From Leptospira terpstrae serovar Hualin str. LT 11-33 = ATCC 700639 (GTDB lineage: Bacteria > Spirochaetota > Leptospiria > Leptospirales > Leptospiraceae): a DNA stretch of 64,000 nucleotides. Numbering within the stretch: the first letter of the stretch is position 1; each line of letters begins with the position of its first letter. A program made the translations under genes and the position numbers. Below, piece after piece: positions 26,366 through 34,960 of the stretch. Location: NCBI RefSeq assembly GCF_000332495.1, contig NZ_AOGW02000023.1:62001-126000 (forward strand), written 5' to 3'. The notes below the pieces were generated by a model. It saw nothing but the letters and a program-made list of their open reading frames with translations. It did not search any database and was not told the origin of the DNA.

Positions 26366-27652
26366 TTGAAAAAGTTATTCATCTTACTTCTACTTCTCGT
26401 TCTTTTTTTATTCCATCTTAGATACCTATCCCGGGCCTTCGATTGGGATTCATGTGTTTATGCTCTCAATATTCAAAAGGATCGAGTAGAGTCGGCCTTC
26501 TTTAATCCACACCACCTAGGATTTGAATCATCTGGACTCCTCTATTGGAAAATGCTTCGCTCCATTTATCCAACAACGGATATAATGTTTTTTCTGAGGT
26601 TACGAATCCTTAGTTTCTCTCTATTTTTTTTAGGACTCTTTATTTGGCTCTACTACAAACTCTACAAAGATTTAATTCTTGGTATTGTTCTTGCTCTTGT
26701 CATCCAAGTAAGCCAAGCTTTTTGGTTCTATAGTTTACACAACGACACTCCACTCATCCACTCTTGTTTAATGGCCTTACTTTTTTTACTTACCATTTAC
26801 TACTTAAGGCAAGGGTTATATACGAGGCATTTGGCTATTCTATGGTTCATCCAACTTTTTAGTATTTATTTTCACCAATCCAATGTGATTCATTTTGGAA
26901 TGGTGCCGATGGCAGTGTTTCTATCTCCTAACAGAAGTTTAGGCAAAAAATTGAGGATCATATTTGTTTATTTAACATGCTTAGGCATCGCAACCATTCT
27001 TTCCTATTTATTTGTTGGGTTCATTATCCTAAAACGAGGACTAGGTCCATTGGATGAAAAACATTTTTCTTTTTGGATGTTCTTATATGCGGCCATCAAC
27101 CGCTGGGGGACAAGCCTTGGAGAAGAAAAAAACTATGTATTGTACTTCTATCGAGGGATAGGAGATGCGTTTCTTGTGTTTCAGAACGTGATTCCTAAAT
27201 TCCGTGTGAACTTATTTGACTTCCAAAACCCCAAACACCTTCCCTACAATCTCAATCTTTTATTCTGGATTTTTAGTTTGAGTCTGGGAATTTTGAATTT
27301 CCGTACTATGTGGGCCCGATACAAACAAGAACTGTTAGTAATAGCGTTTTGGATCATTCCTTCCATTGCATTTTATACATGGTGGGAAGGTTACTTTTTC
27401 GAATTTTGGGTAGGAACAACCATTGCCTTATGGATTCTCAACTCCTATACTCTAAAATCTTTATCTATTCCGATGTTGCCAAAATTCTCTAATGCCATTC
27501 TTCATACTATCTACTTGGTATTATTTCTCTTTTACTTCAGTACTAATTTTACATTTTCCACTCTTCCCCGGTCCATTGGTCCAAAATTTGGATATACCGA
27601 AGGGATACAGGGTCCAGTTGAAAAGTTAGCCGAAGAATCAATTTACCGTTAG
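26366..27652 (+). CDS. Polytopic membrane protein, GT-C-like, 428 aa
   Basis: The protein starts with TTG at 26366 and has about ten membrane spans. An acidic motif follows the first span (AFDWDSCVYALNIQKDRVESAFFNPHHLGF), as in GT-C glycosyltransferases that use lipid-linked sugars, and a long tail ends in KLAEESIYR. The TTG is 16 bases after the preceding stop codon, with AGAGTGGGA nearby. Its place between a GT-B enzyme and an MBOAT enzyme supports a role in envelope glycan synthesis, but the family assignment is only by topology and the acidic motif. Confidence 0.68.
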   Translation: MKKLFILLLLLVLFLFHLRYLSRAFDWDSCVYALNIQKDRVESAFFNPHHLGFESSGLLYWKMLRSIYPTTDIMFFLRLRILSFSLFFLGLFIWLYYKLYKDLILGIVLALVIQVSQAFWFYSLHNDTPLIHSCLMALLFLLTIYYLRQGLYTRHLAILWFIQLFSIYFHQSNVIHFGMVPMAVFLSPNRSLGKKLRIIFVYLTCLGIATILSYLFVGFIILKRGLGPLDEKHFSFWMFLYAAINRWGTSLGEEKNYVLYFYRGIGDAFLVFQNVIPKFRVNLFDFQNPKHLPYNLNLLFWIFSLSLGILNFRTMWARYKQELLVIAFWIIPSIAFYTWWEGYFFEFWVGTTIALWILNSYTLKSLSIPMLPKFSNAILHTIYLVLFLFYFSTNFTFSTLPRSIGPKFGYTEGIQGPVEKLAEESIYR

Positions 27653-27663
27653 GAATTAAACAA

Positions 27664-29160
27664 ATGTTATTTAACTCTTTTGAATTTTTAGTTTTCTTTT
27701 TAGTAACAATCATCGTTGGGAACATTCTTAAGAATCGCTGGCAAAAACTTTTTTTCCTACTGACCAGTTATTATTTCTACATGGCTTGGCAACCATCTTC
27801 AATTTCTTGTACGGCGATGGCTTCCGATGGGTTCAAATTTTATACCGACAGACTCTATTGTGATTTCAAAATCAATCCATATGTTTTTATTCTAATTTTT
27901 TCGACCATAATTGACTATTTCGCAGCAACACTCATTGAACAAAAAAAAGACGGTGATAGTACGAGAGGTTGGTTACTTGTATTGTCCTTAGTGGTTAATA
28001 TTGGGACACTTGGATTTTTTAAATACACTGATTTTTTATTGGGAGTCATTAACGATATTCATCTGTTAGGTGCTTACCAATTTCCGAAACAAAACATCAT
28101 TCTACCAGTAGGAATTTCATTTTATACCTTTCAGTCGATGAGTTACACCATCGACGTATACAATCGCAAAATTGAAGCCAGAAAATCATTTTTGGATTTT
28201 GCATTGTATGTTGCTTTTTTCCCACAACTCGTTGCCGGTCCAATTGTTCGTGCTGAAACATTCTTCCGTGATTTAGATTTTAGGTTGAGCGTATACAAAG
28301 AACACTTTGATGCTGCTTTTGCACTGATCTTAATTGGTTTCACAAGAAAAATTGTATTCGCAGACAATTTAGCGAGGGTCGTTGATTCCACATTTGCCAA
28401 TTACCAAAACTTAAACTCGATTGAAATTTGGACCGGCGCTCTTGCTTTTGGATGGCAAATTTATTTTGACTTCGCAGGATATACTGATATTGCCATTGGA
28501 GTTGCAAGGTTATTCGGATTTCAGTTCAATCCAAACTTTAACTTCCCCATGTCCTGCCGAAACATTGCTGACCACTGGTCTAGATGGCATATATCCTTCT
28601 CCACTTGGATCAGAGACTACATCTATATTCCGTTAGGTGGCTCTAGGGTGAGTGTGATCATGTACATTCGAAACATTATGATCACTTGGTTATTTGCAGG
28701 TCTTTGGCATGGGGCCGCTTACCACTACGTTGGCTGGGGGATTTGGCAAGGTACCATGTTACTCTCACATAAGTTCTATGGAGATACCAAACTTGCAAAG
28801 TTCCTAAATGGCAAAGGTGGTAAAGTCTATGACCTTTTTGCACGTATCTTCACGATGTTTTGTTTGTCTTTTGGATTTATCATGTTCAGAGCAGAAACAA
28901 TGGAAAAAGCAATTCCCATGATGAAGGCACTGGTATTTTTGAACGATTCCGTTGCACCTCTCACTCGTTGGTCAAACTACCGATTCGGAATTCTGATCGT
29001 TATTTGTTTTACCGCTAGTTACGTTTTTTCTAAAAGACAAATCCCTACTCTTCTTACAGGAAGTTGGATGAAGTATACAGCATTTGTTATTGTGAACGTG
29101 TTATTATTATTACTTTTTGGAGTCACAGAAAGTCAGAACTTCCTCTACTTTCAATTTTAG
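27664..29160 (+). CDS. MBOAT family O-acyltransferase (AlgI/DltB-like)
   Basis: The 498-residue membrane protein is a membrane-bound O-acyltransferase that moves an acyl group across the inner membrane for transfer onto an extracellular polymer. Signatures are ILPVGISFYTFQSMSYTIDVY, FFPQLVAGPIVRAE, SRWHISFSTWIRDYIYIPLGG and the catalytic His in LFAGLWHGAAYHYV. It resembles AlgI. The downstream gene at 29163, whose ATG is two bases after this stop codon, encodes an SGNH-like partner, matching the MBOAT plus SGNH logic of alginate or teichoic-acid acetylation. A second such pair lies at 48.3-51.4 kb. Confidence 0.93.
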   Translation: MLFNSFEFLVFFLVTIIVGNILKNRWQKLFFLLTSYYFYMAWQPSSISCTAMASDGFKFYTDRLYCDFKINPYVFILIFSTIIDYFAATLIEQKKDGDSTRGWLLVLSLVVNIGTLGFFKYTDFLLGVINDIHLLGAYQFPKQNIILPVGISFYTFQSMSYTIDVYNRKIEARKSFLDFALYVAFFPQLVAGPIVRAETFFRDLDFRLSVYKEHFDAAFALILIGFTRKIVFADNLARVVDSTFANYQNLNSIEIWTGALAFGWQIYFDFAGYTDIAIGVARLFGFQFNPNFNFPMSCRNIADHWSRWHISFSTWIRDYIYIPLGGSRVSVIMYIRNIMITWLFAGLWHGAAYHYVGWGIWQGTMLLSHKFYGDTKLAKFLNGKGGKVYDLFARIFTMFCLSFGFIMFRAETMEKAIPMMKALVFLNDSVAPLTRWSNYRFGILIVICFTASYVFSKRQIPTLLTGSWMKYTAFVIVNVLLLLLFGVTESQNFLYFQF

Positions 29161-29162
29161 TT

Positions 29163-30308
29163 ATGAACTTACTCAAAGAAACAATCGCATTTCTTACCGA
29201 CAAAAAATTAGTAGTAGCCTTCCTTTTTTTACTCACCTTGGAAGGATTACTTCAACTTGGTTTTTACAAACCTTACTTAAAGAAAAATTCTTATGCCTCA
29301 AACATCAACCGAGTCACTGAACATGTGGTCTCTAAACGTGATGTATTAGATCCTGATATATTAATTGTTGGAACTTCAGTAGCTTTTGAAGGTATCAGCA
29401 TCCGAATACTCAACCAAGAACTTCAAAAATCCGGGTGGAAAACACAATCCATTGCGGTTCGAGGTTCAGAATTGGTGGTCCAACATCGTATTTTAGAAGA
29501 ATATTTAGATAAGTTTCCGAATGTAAAAATTATCCTCCATGTGATGGAACCAGGGATGCCTTGGGTGGATAGAAAACATATTGTAGATCCCACCTTAGCA
29601 ATGTTATCGGAATTGGGAAATTTTAAGGCAATTCCGACTGTTTTAGATTTTGAATACAATCTAGAATTTCCCAATTATTTATATCTTGTCTTCAAGTCAG
29701 TTGCCTATCGCAAAGATTTGTCTGATCTTGTAATTAACTTTAATGAAAGACTAAAAGCAATCTCAAGGAAAAACAAAAATCCGAATTTGAATGCTTGGGA
29801 CTATGAAAACGACCATCCGGAATCCATTGACGAATACCAACTCAAAAGTGTAGATGATTGCCTAAATCGATTAGCCCTCCATCTTCCCATTCCAATACCA
29901 AAAGCTTCAAATCCTGACCATAGACGTATGTTATTTGAAACTTGTGGGATAGCAAGTGTTGTCCCTAAAGATTCGAATGCGACTGAAGATACAAAAAGAT
30001 ATTTCCGTAGACTGACGAAAATGTATAACTTCATTGGAAGTAAAAATATACATATCATCAACGTATTTGCACCGTACTCCGATGTAATACGGAAGGTAAA
30101 CAACCAGGAAAGAATGAAAGTTTGGCATGATGGACTAACAGAAGCTTTGTCGTCCCACCAAACCTTAGATGAAATGGACCTTCAAGATTCTCTTGGGGAT
30201 ACTAACGGTAAATATTGTTTTGATTTAATCCACTTGAATGAGGCAGGGATGAAAGAGTTCACCAAAATTCTTGCAAAAGAACTGGAGAAAAAAATTGGAA
30301 AACGATGA
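29163..30308 (+). CDS. Membrane-anchored SGNH-hydrolase-like acyltransferase partner
   Basis: The 381-residue protein has an N-terminal membrane anchor (LVVAFLFLLTLEGLLQLGF) and a periplasmic SGNH-fold domain. DILIVGTSVAFEGIS holds the nucleophile-type GTS motif, and CFDLIHLNEAGMKEF near the C-terminus holds the DxxH catalytic pair. It is probably the acyltransferase or esterase partner of the adjacent MBOAT protein, in the way AlgJ/AlgX work with AlgI. The ATG at 29163 is preferred; the frame runs upstream into the MBOAT gene. Confidence 0.75.
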   Translation: MNLLKETIAFLTDKKLVVAFLFLLTLEGLLQLGFYKPYLKKNSYASNINRVTEHVVSKRDVLDPDILIVGTSVAFEGISIRILNQELQKSGWKTQSIAVRGSELVVQHRILEEYLDKFPNVKIILHVMEPGMPWVDRKHIVDPTLAMLSELGNFKAIPTVLDFEYNLEFPNYLYLVFKSVAYRKDLSDLVINFNERLKAISRKNKNPNLNAWDYENDHPESIDEYQLKSVDDCLNRLALHLPIPIPKASNPDHRRMLFETCGIASVVPKDSNATEDTKRYFRRLTKMYNFIGSKNIHIINVFAPYSDVIRKVNNQERMKVWHDGLTEALSSHQTLDEMDLQDSLGDTNGKYCFDLIHLNEAGMKEFTKILAKELEKKIGKR

Positions 30309-30633
30309 GATTACTTTAAACCAATTACAATCCGATGTAAATGATTGGATTCAGACAATTGGAGTTCGTTATTTCTCTGAGTTAACCAATTTAGCAATTT
30401 TAATGGAAGAAGTTGGTGAACTCTCTAGACTTATGGCAAGGAAATATGGAGACCAATCATTTAAGACTGGTGAATCAGCAGAAAATATTCCAAATGAGAT
30501 TGGTGACATTCTATTTGTTCTTACTTGTTTAGCCAACCAAATGGGTATCTCTTTACAAGATGTTATCCAAACCACAATCCAAAAGAACACAAAACGCGAC
30601 ATCAATCGTCACAAAAACAATCCAAAACTTTAA
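30295..30633 (+). CDS. MazG-like nucleotide pyrophosphohydrolase
   Basis: The 112-residue protein matches the MazG-like all-alpha pyrophosphatases that clear non-canonical NTPs: LTNLAILMEEVGELSRLMARKYG holds the EExxE metal-binding motif and NEIGDILFVLTCLANQMGI the ExxD motif. I chose TTG at 30295 because CTGGAGAAA lies about eight bases upstream; it starts within the last codons of the SGNH gene. Why a house-cleaning enzyme sits at the end of the glycan operon is unclear. The next gene is convergent, overlapping by four bases. Confidence 0.82.
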   Translation: MENDEITLNQLQSDVNDWIQTIGVRYFSELTNLAILMEEVGELSRLMARKYGDQSFKTGESAENIPNEIGDILFVLTCLANQMGISLQDVIQTTIQKNTKRDINRHKNNPKL

Positions 30634-31352
30634 ACAGGAGACTGCGATTGAAAAGGAATTCCTGCCTCTCGCCGAATAGCATTCCAATACGCACTGAGAT
30701 GGGCAGGATGTGAATTCATATCAGAGATACAATAATCAAACTTTGTGCGAAAAATTGGGTCTGTTTCTAAAACTGATTCATACTTAGGGTAGTCCGACCA
30801 CATATTCTGAAAAAACTGTTTTTGACCTTCGAAGTCGTAATCCTCACGAAAGAACATATAAGCATGTGCTAAATCGTGAAGTAAGTGTTCAAATGCATCT
30901 CTTTTCCCTTCCACCAAACTCCCATTGATTGCGTCATCCCAACTGATCGTTGAGTAACGGTAACCATGACTTTGTGATTCTAACATCTCTAAAGAGCTAG
31001 GGTTGTAGTTTATAAGCCGAATGTCCCACTCGCCGATATGCCACTTCCAAAGTGCATATCTTACGGTATCTGGCATTCCATAAAACCTAACTACTTCTAA
31101 AAACTCTTTGGATTCACTTCGGTTTGGCAAAGCGCGGCCCATTCTTAAGAAAGGGTGCCTTTTTACGCGTCGTTCTAAATATAATAATACAATCTGGAAG
31201 GCAAGTTGGCTTGAAGATATACGACCAACTTCCCAATCTAATTTCAATAAATTTAAGTTAGTTGCAATGACATCAGCTTCTTTTCTTAACTCAAATTCTG
31301 GAATACAGATCTTTTTGAAGGAGCCATAAATTCGGCCATTTTCGTGGGGCAT
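30630..31352 (-). CDS. Hypothetical protein with HDLAHA motif, 240 aa
   Basis: I do not recognise a family. The cytosolic protein has no signal peptide; the middle contains FEHLLHDLAHAYMFFREDYDFEGQ, where HxxHxxxH-like spacing (H, H, H with a following acidic run) could bind a metal. The C-terminal SHPAHLSAYWNAIRREAG adds two more His. It begins 7 bases after the stop codon of the last kelch lipoprotein, so it is the last gene of the MCP-caspase-kelch operon. Its metal-binding potential is a suggestion from spacing only. Confidence 0.65.
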   Translation of the reverse strand: MPHENGRIYGSFKKICIPEFELRKEADVIATNLNLLKLDWEVGRISSSQLAFQIVLLYLERRVKRHPFLRMGRALPNRSESKEFLEVVRFYGMPDTVRYALWKWHIGEWDIRLINYNPSSLEMLESQSHGYRYSTISWDDAINGSLVEGKRDAFEHLLHDLAHAYMFFREDYDFEGQKQFFQNMWSDYPKYESVLETDPIFRTKFDYCISDMNSHPAHLSAYWNAIRREAGIPFQSQSPV

Positions 31353-31359
31353 ATCAATT

Positions 31360-33114
31360 CTAATTAGAAAGTCCGTAGTATTCCGTTTCTAAATGGAACA
31401 TCCCCCCCAGTTCTCCACCAAGGAAAAACAATGTTCCATCAGAAAATTTTACACCACTATGTTTAGATACACTATATTTCGCTAATCCCATATCGAAAAA
31501 ATTATTACTTTTAGCATAATCAAGTTTTTCTATCGTGCGACTTGGTTCGCTGGTATTATAACGATAGGCTCCACCATAAAAGAGAATCCCACCGTCTGGC
31601 AGTTCCGAAGCAGTACTCCACTCTCTGCGAAATTTCGAATTTGCAATTGTAAATATTTGATTTCGAGTCCTATCATATAACATTGTCGAGTTGTTCAAAT
31701 TGGATAACTGTGCTCCATAAATGAGAACATTCCCATCTGCTAATTTCATACATTTTAAAGCCGCCACTGGTACTGGCAATGTTGGTCCCCAAGAAAAAGT
31801 TTGAGTGGTGGGATCAAAAAATTCTGTCGAATCTTTTGGTGCATAGATTCCATCTGTTCCACCAATGATGAAAACTCGACCATCATCCAATAATACCGAA
31901 CAAGAAAACGATCTTGCTGTCATCATTCGATTTGTAACTTCTGTGAAAGTACCTGTTGCTGGGTCATACAACTCCGCAGTATTTAGGGAGGTGAAATAAG
32001 CAGGTATTGTTGGAGCGAAATCACGAATCCCACCTAAAATGATAACTTTTCCATCTGCGAGTTTTACTATATTATGTAAATGCCTCGGACCATTCATATT
32101 CCCAGTTGGAGTGAATGTTGTTGTATCCGTATCAAAAATATAACTTGTGGTGCGTGCATAAGCTGTTGCCGATTGGATCCCACCAGTGATGAGTAGGTTT
32201 TTTCCATCCAACATCACCCCACGTTCTCCTCGAAGACTCTCCGGTAAACTAGGATTTGTTAGGGTAAAACTAGAGGACCCTTTCCGTAAAATTTCAGCAC
32301 TGGAAGTAGAACCATAAATGGCAACTACATCCCCATTGGCATTTTGGAATGCATCAAATTCGGATCTACCGTGATTCAATTTAGGGCCTTGCACAAGACC
32401 TATGAACCGAACAGTAATTGAATTCGAAACTACATTGGATGCGTTGTCTTTCGAATTCATAAATTGCAAAGTTAATGAACCTGGGCTATTCGTATTGAAA
32501 TTAGTTTCAAAATACACTCGGTAGGTAGTTTCATTTATTTTCTGAACTGATCTAAGGACAACAGATTGTGCGAGGGAACCACTCAAAATAGGAGGGCTAA
32601 AATTGGCCAATGGTTCTGAACTGGTAAAGTCCCAATACCTTGGAGAAAAAAAAGTATAATCTGTTATCGGGATATATCCAACTAGAGAAACTGTTGGTAG
32701 TTTAGTATCGATGATAATAGGAAGTTTATCATTGGCAAGAGTTTCACCAGAGTTTGAAACAACTCCCGCCAAAACTAATTCGTATCGTCCATCGTCTGTT
32801 AGTGGATCAAATTTCACTAACAGACGATCGGATTCGAGCTTAGCAAAACTTATATTCGAAAAGACATTTTGATTGGCTTCAGCCAGATAATTTGTATCTA
32901 AATTTGCTAATTCTCTATTACATTGTAGAAGAACTTGGTCAACACTTCCAATAGACTTAGTATTCGAATTTGCTGAACAAGCAAAAGGAGTTGAATAGAA
33001 AAATGCGCTCAGGAATAATCCTGCAGATGATTTTTGATCATATAAGTTTTCATACTCTGATGGAAACATACAACCAATGGAAAAGAAAAACGGAAGAATC
33101 ATTAATTTATTCAA
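31360..33114 (-). CDS. Kelch-repeat lipoprotein 1
   Basis: The 584-residue product starts at TTG 33114, with GGAGGA eight bases before it, and has a lipoprotein signal (NKLMILPFFFSIGC). An N-terminal region of about 220 residues resembles a bacterial Ig-like or Big domain (YELVLAGVVSNSGETL, SSEPLANFSPP). The rest is a series of kelch-type blades with GG doublets: DGKNLLITGGIQS, DGKVIILGGIRDF, DGRVFIIGGTDGI, DGGILFYGGAYR, DGTLFFLGGELGG. It is likely an outer-membrane or surface beta-propeller lipoprotein. The gene starts eight bases inside the end of the preceding paralogue. Confidence 0.85.
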   Translation of the reverse strand: MNKLMILPFFFSIGCMFPSEYENLYDQKSSAGLFLSAFFYSTPFACSANSNTKSIGSVDQVLLQCNRELANLDTNYLAEANQNVFSNISFAKLESDRLLVKFDPLTDDGRYELVLAGVVSNSGETLANDKLPIIIDTKLPTVSLVGYIPITDYTFFSPRYWDFTSSEPLANFSPPILSGSLAQSVVLRSVQKINETTYRVYFETNFNTNSPGSLTLQFMNSKDNASNVVSNSITVRFIGLVQGPKLNHGRSEFDAFQNANGDVVAIYGSTSSAEILRKGSSSFTLTNPSLPESLRGERGVMLDGKNLLITGGIQSATAYARTTSYIFDTDTTTFTPTGNMNGPRHLHNIVKLADGKVIILGGIRDFAPTIPAYFTSLNTAELYDPATGTFTEVTNRMMTARSFSCSVLLDDGRVFIIGGTDGIYAPKDSTEFFDPTTQTFSWGPTLPVPVAALKCMKLADGNVLIYGAQLSNLNNSTMLYDRTRNQIFTIANSKFRREWSTASELPDGGILFYGGAYRYNTSEPSRTIEKLDYAKSNNFFDMGLAKYSVSKHSGVKFSDGTLFFLGGELGGMFHLETEYYGLSN

Positions 33115-34960
33115 AACTATATTCCTCCGTATTACCAAGGATATCACCAATTCTACCACCAAGGATCATCCCACCGCCTGTTGAGGAATAACGGATCTCA
33201 CATCCTTCCCAACGTGCATTTAAAGAACGACCTGTCATATAAAAACGATTGCTAGATTCAGACCATGATTCTGTATCCTGAATCGAATCATAAGTGGAAC
33301 CATTCACAGTTCGATATTCCAAACCACCAGCAACAATAAGTTGGTCCTTACCATAAGGGAATGCAAAGGAAGATCCCCACTCTCTGCCAAATAGTAGATT
33401 TTTGTAATCTCGAATTGTGTCCATCATTGGATTGTAAATTTGAGCTCGTAATACTGGTTGGCTTACGTCGAATCGAGAATTGACTCCGCCAAATATTAAA
33501 ATCTCACCGTTACTTAAAGCATGCGCAAAATGATTGAACCTTTTATATAATTTAGCGGAAGAATTTGTCAAAGTCTTTGTATTGATATCATACACTGCAA
33601 TCGAATCCAATGCATAGGCATTAAAATCATTTGGACCGGCTCCTATCACATCGGAGCGTTCTCCCCCAAATATTACCACCTTACCCGATGAAGTCGAAAG
33701 AACCTGGGCATGTTTTCCACGAGAATCTGCTAAGTTGCCAATTAGTTCTACTGTCATTGTTGCAGGATCATTCGTAATATGAATCAATTCAACAGCAGCA
33801 ACAGATTGAAACGGTTTGAACGGACTTAATCCACCCACAACCAAAACATCACCATTAGGAAGAACTGTCATTTTATGTAACTGACGAGGTGTAGAAAGAT
33901 TTGGACCTTCTACCCAAATATTTGTCGTTGGGTCATACACTTCAGTAGACGTCAAACTTCCATTAGAAGGATTTCCTACTTTACCGCCAAATCCACCAGA
34001 AACAAAAAGTCTTCCATCGTTCAGTTTGACCACATCAAACTCTTGTCGACGGTAAACCATATCAGAAGCTGGAACAAATTGTTTTGTTACTGAATTATAA
34101 AACTCTGCATGGCTCAATGTTCCATTTCCATTAATCAATACATCTTTTTTTGCCCTACCACCAAGGACTAATCTTCTTCCGTCATCTAATTCAACGCCAA
34201 CACAAGACCTTCTTGCGACATTTAAATTTGGTCCACTTTTAAATGCAAAAACGTTTATAGGAACCATCACAGTGCCTTCTGAGTTAGATGCTTTATCGTG
34301 TATACCTTGGATAGAGATTGTCAACAAACCTCCATTTGCATTTGGATCCCCTGCAAACAACAGACGTATGTTACGCGCAGATACAATTATATCTGAAACC
34401 ACCAGACTGTTTTTTGCTGTTCCAGAAAGCGAAACTTGCGATAAGTTTCCATCCCATACAATGTCTTCATTGGAAACAATATCCAAAAACCCAGATTGTA
34501 ATTCTGAAATATCAATTCCATTTCCGGTTCGAAGTTCAAGAATTGGTGGTTGTGAATCAATTTCGAATTCGAAATTCTCAGGATTTACTAAAAGAGATTC
34601 ATTCAAATAATAATCTTTTAAATTGATACTGAACTTGCCTGCGGTAACCGAAGGTTTCATTCGGACTTCGTATAAATACCGACTCCTAGGAATCACTTGT
34701 GAAATAGGACTCACTCCAACACCAGAAACAGGCAACTTTAACCCATCAGCCTTAACAGTAAAATCATGATTAGTCGATATATAGATCACACCGCCAGGTT
34801 GAACTTTATTAGTAGAGAACTCCATATTAACGACTGAATCTGCACCAAGTAAAAACAAACCCATGTTTGTGGTTGAGTTTGGATCAAAAATATTTTTCCC
34901 CGATGTCAATTGACAAGCGAGTAAACAAGAATATAGAAGAATGAATTTAATCTTTCCCAT
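33107..34960 (-). CDS. Kelch-repeat lipoprotein 2
   Basis: This 617-residue lipoprotein begins at ATG 34960 with the signal GKIKFILLYSCLLAC and a mature start LTSGKNIFDPNSTTNMG. An N-terminal part of about 230 residues looks Ig-like, followed by kelch blades such as DGRRLVLGGRAKK, DGRLFVSGGFGG, NGDVLVVGGLSPF, SGKVVIFGGERSD, NGEILIFGGVNS and KDQLIVAGGLEY, with the TEVYDPTTNIWVEGP and RQLHKMTVLP segments usual between them. It is a paralogue of the genes on both sides. It starts 14 bases inside the end of lipoprotein 3 and is translationally coupled. Confidence 0.87.
   Translation of the reverse strand: MGKIKFILLYSCLLACQLTSGKNIFDPNSTTNMGLFLLGADSVVNMEFSTNKVQPGGVIYISTNHDFTVKADGLKLPVSGVGVSPISQVIPRSRYLYEVRMKPSVTAGKFSINLKDYYLNESLLVNPENFEFEIDSQPPILELRTGNGIDISELQSGFLDIVSNEDIVWDGNLSQVSLSGTAKNSLVVSDIIVSARNIRLLFAGDPNANGGLLTISIQGIHDKASNSEGTVMVPINVFAFKSGPNLNVARRSCVGVELDDGRRLVLGGRAKKDVLINGNGTLSHAEFYNSVTKQFVPASDMVYRRQEFDVVKLNDGRLFVSGGFGGKVGNPSNGSLTSTEVYDPTTNIWVEGPNLSTPRQLHKMTVLPNGDVLVVGGLSPFKPFQSVAAVELIHITNDPATMTVELIGNLADSRGKHAQVLSTSSGKVVIFGGERSDVIGAGPNDFNAYALDSIAVYDINTKTLTNSSAKLYKRFNHFAHALSNGEILIFGGVNSRFDVSQPVLRAQIYNPMMDTIRDYKNLLFGREWGSSFAFPYGKDQLIVAGGLEYRTVNGSTYDSIQDTESWSESSNRFYMTGRSLNARWEGCEIRYSSTGGGMILGGRIGDILGNTEEYSFE

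Noticed and set aside
30295..30633. Toxin-antitoxin component
   Set aside because: The motifs fit MazG-like pyrophosphohydrolase; no toxin partner is adjacent.
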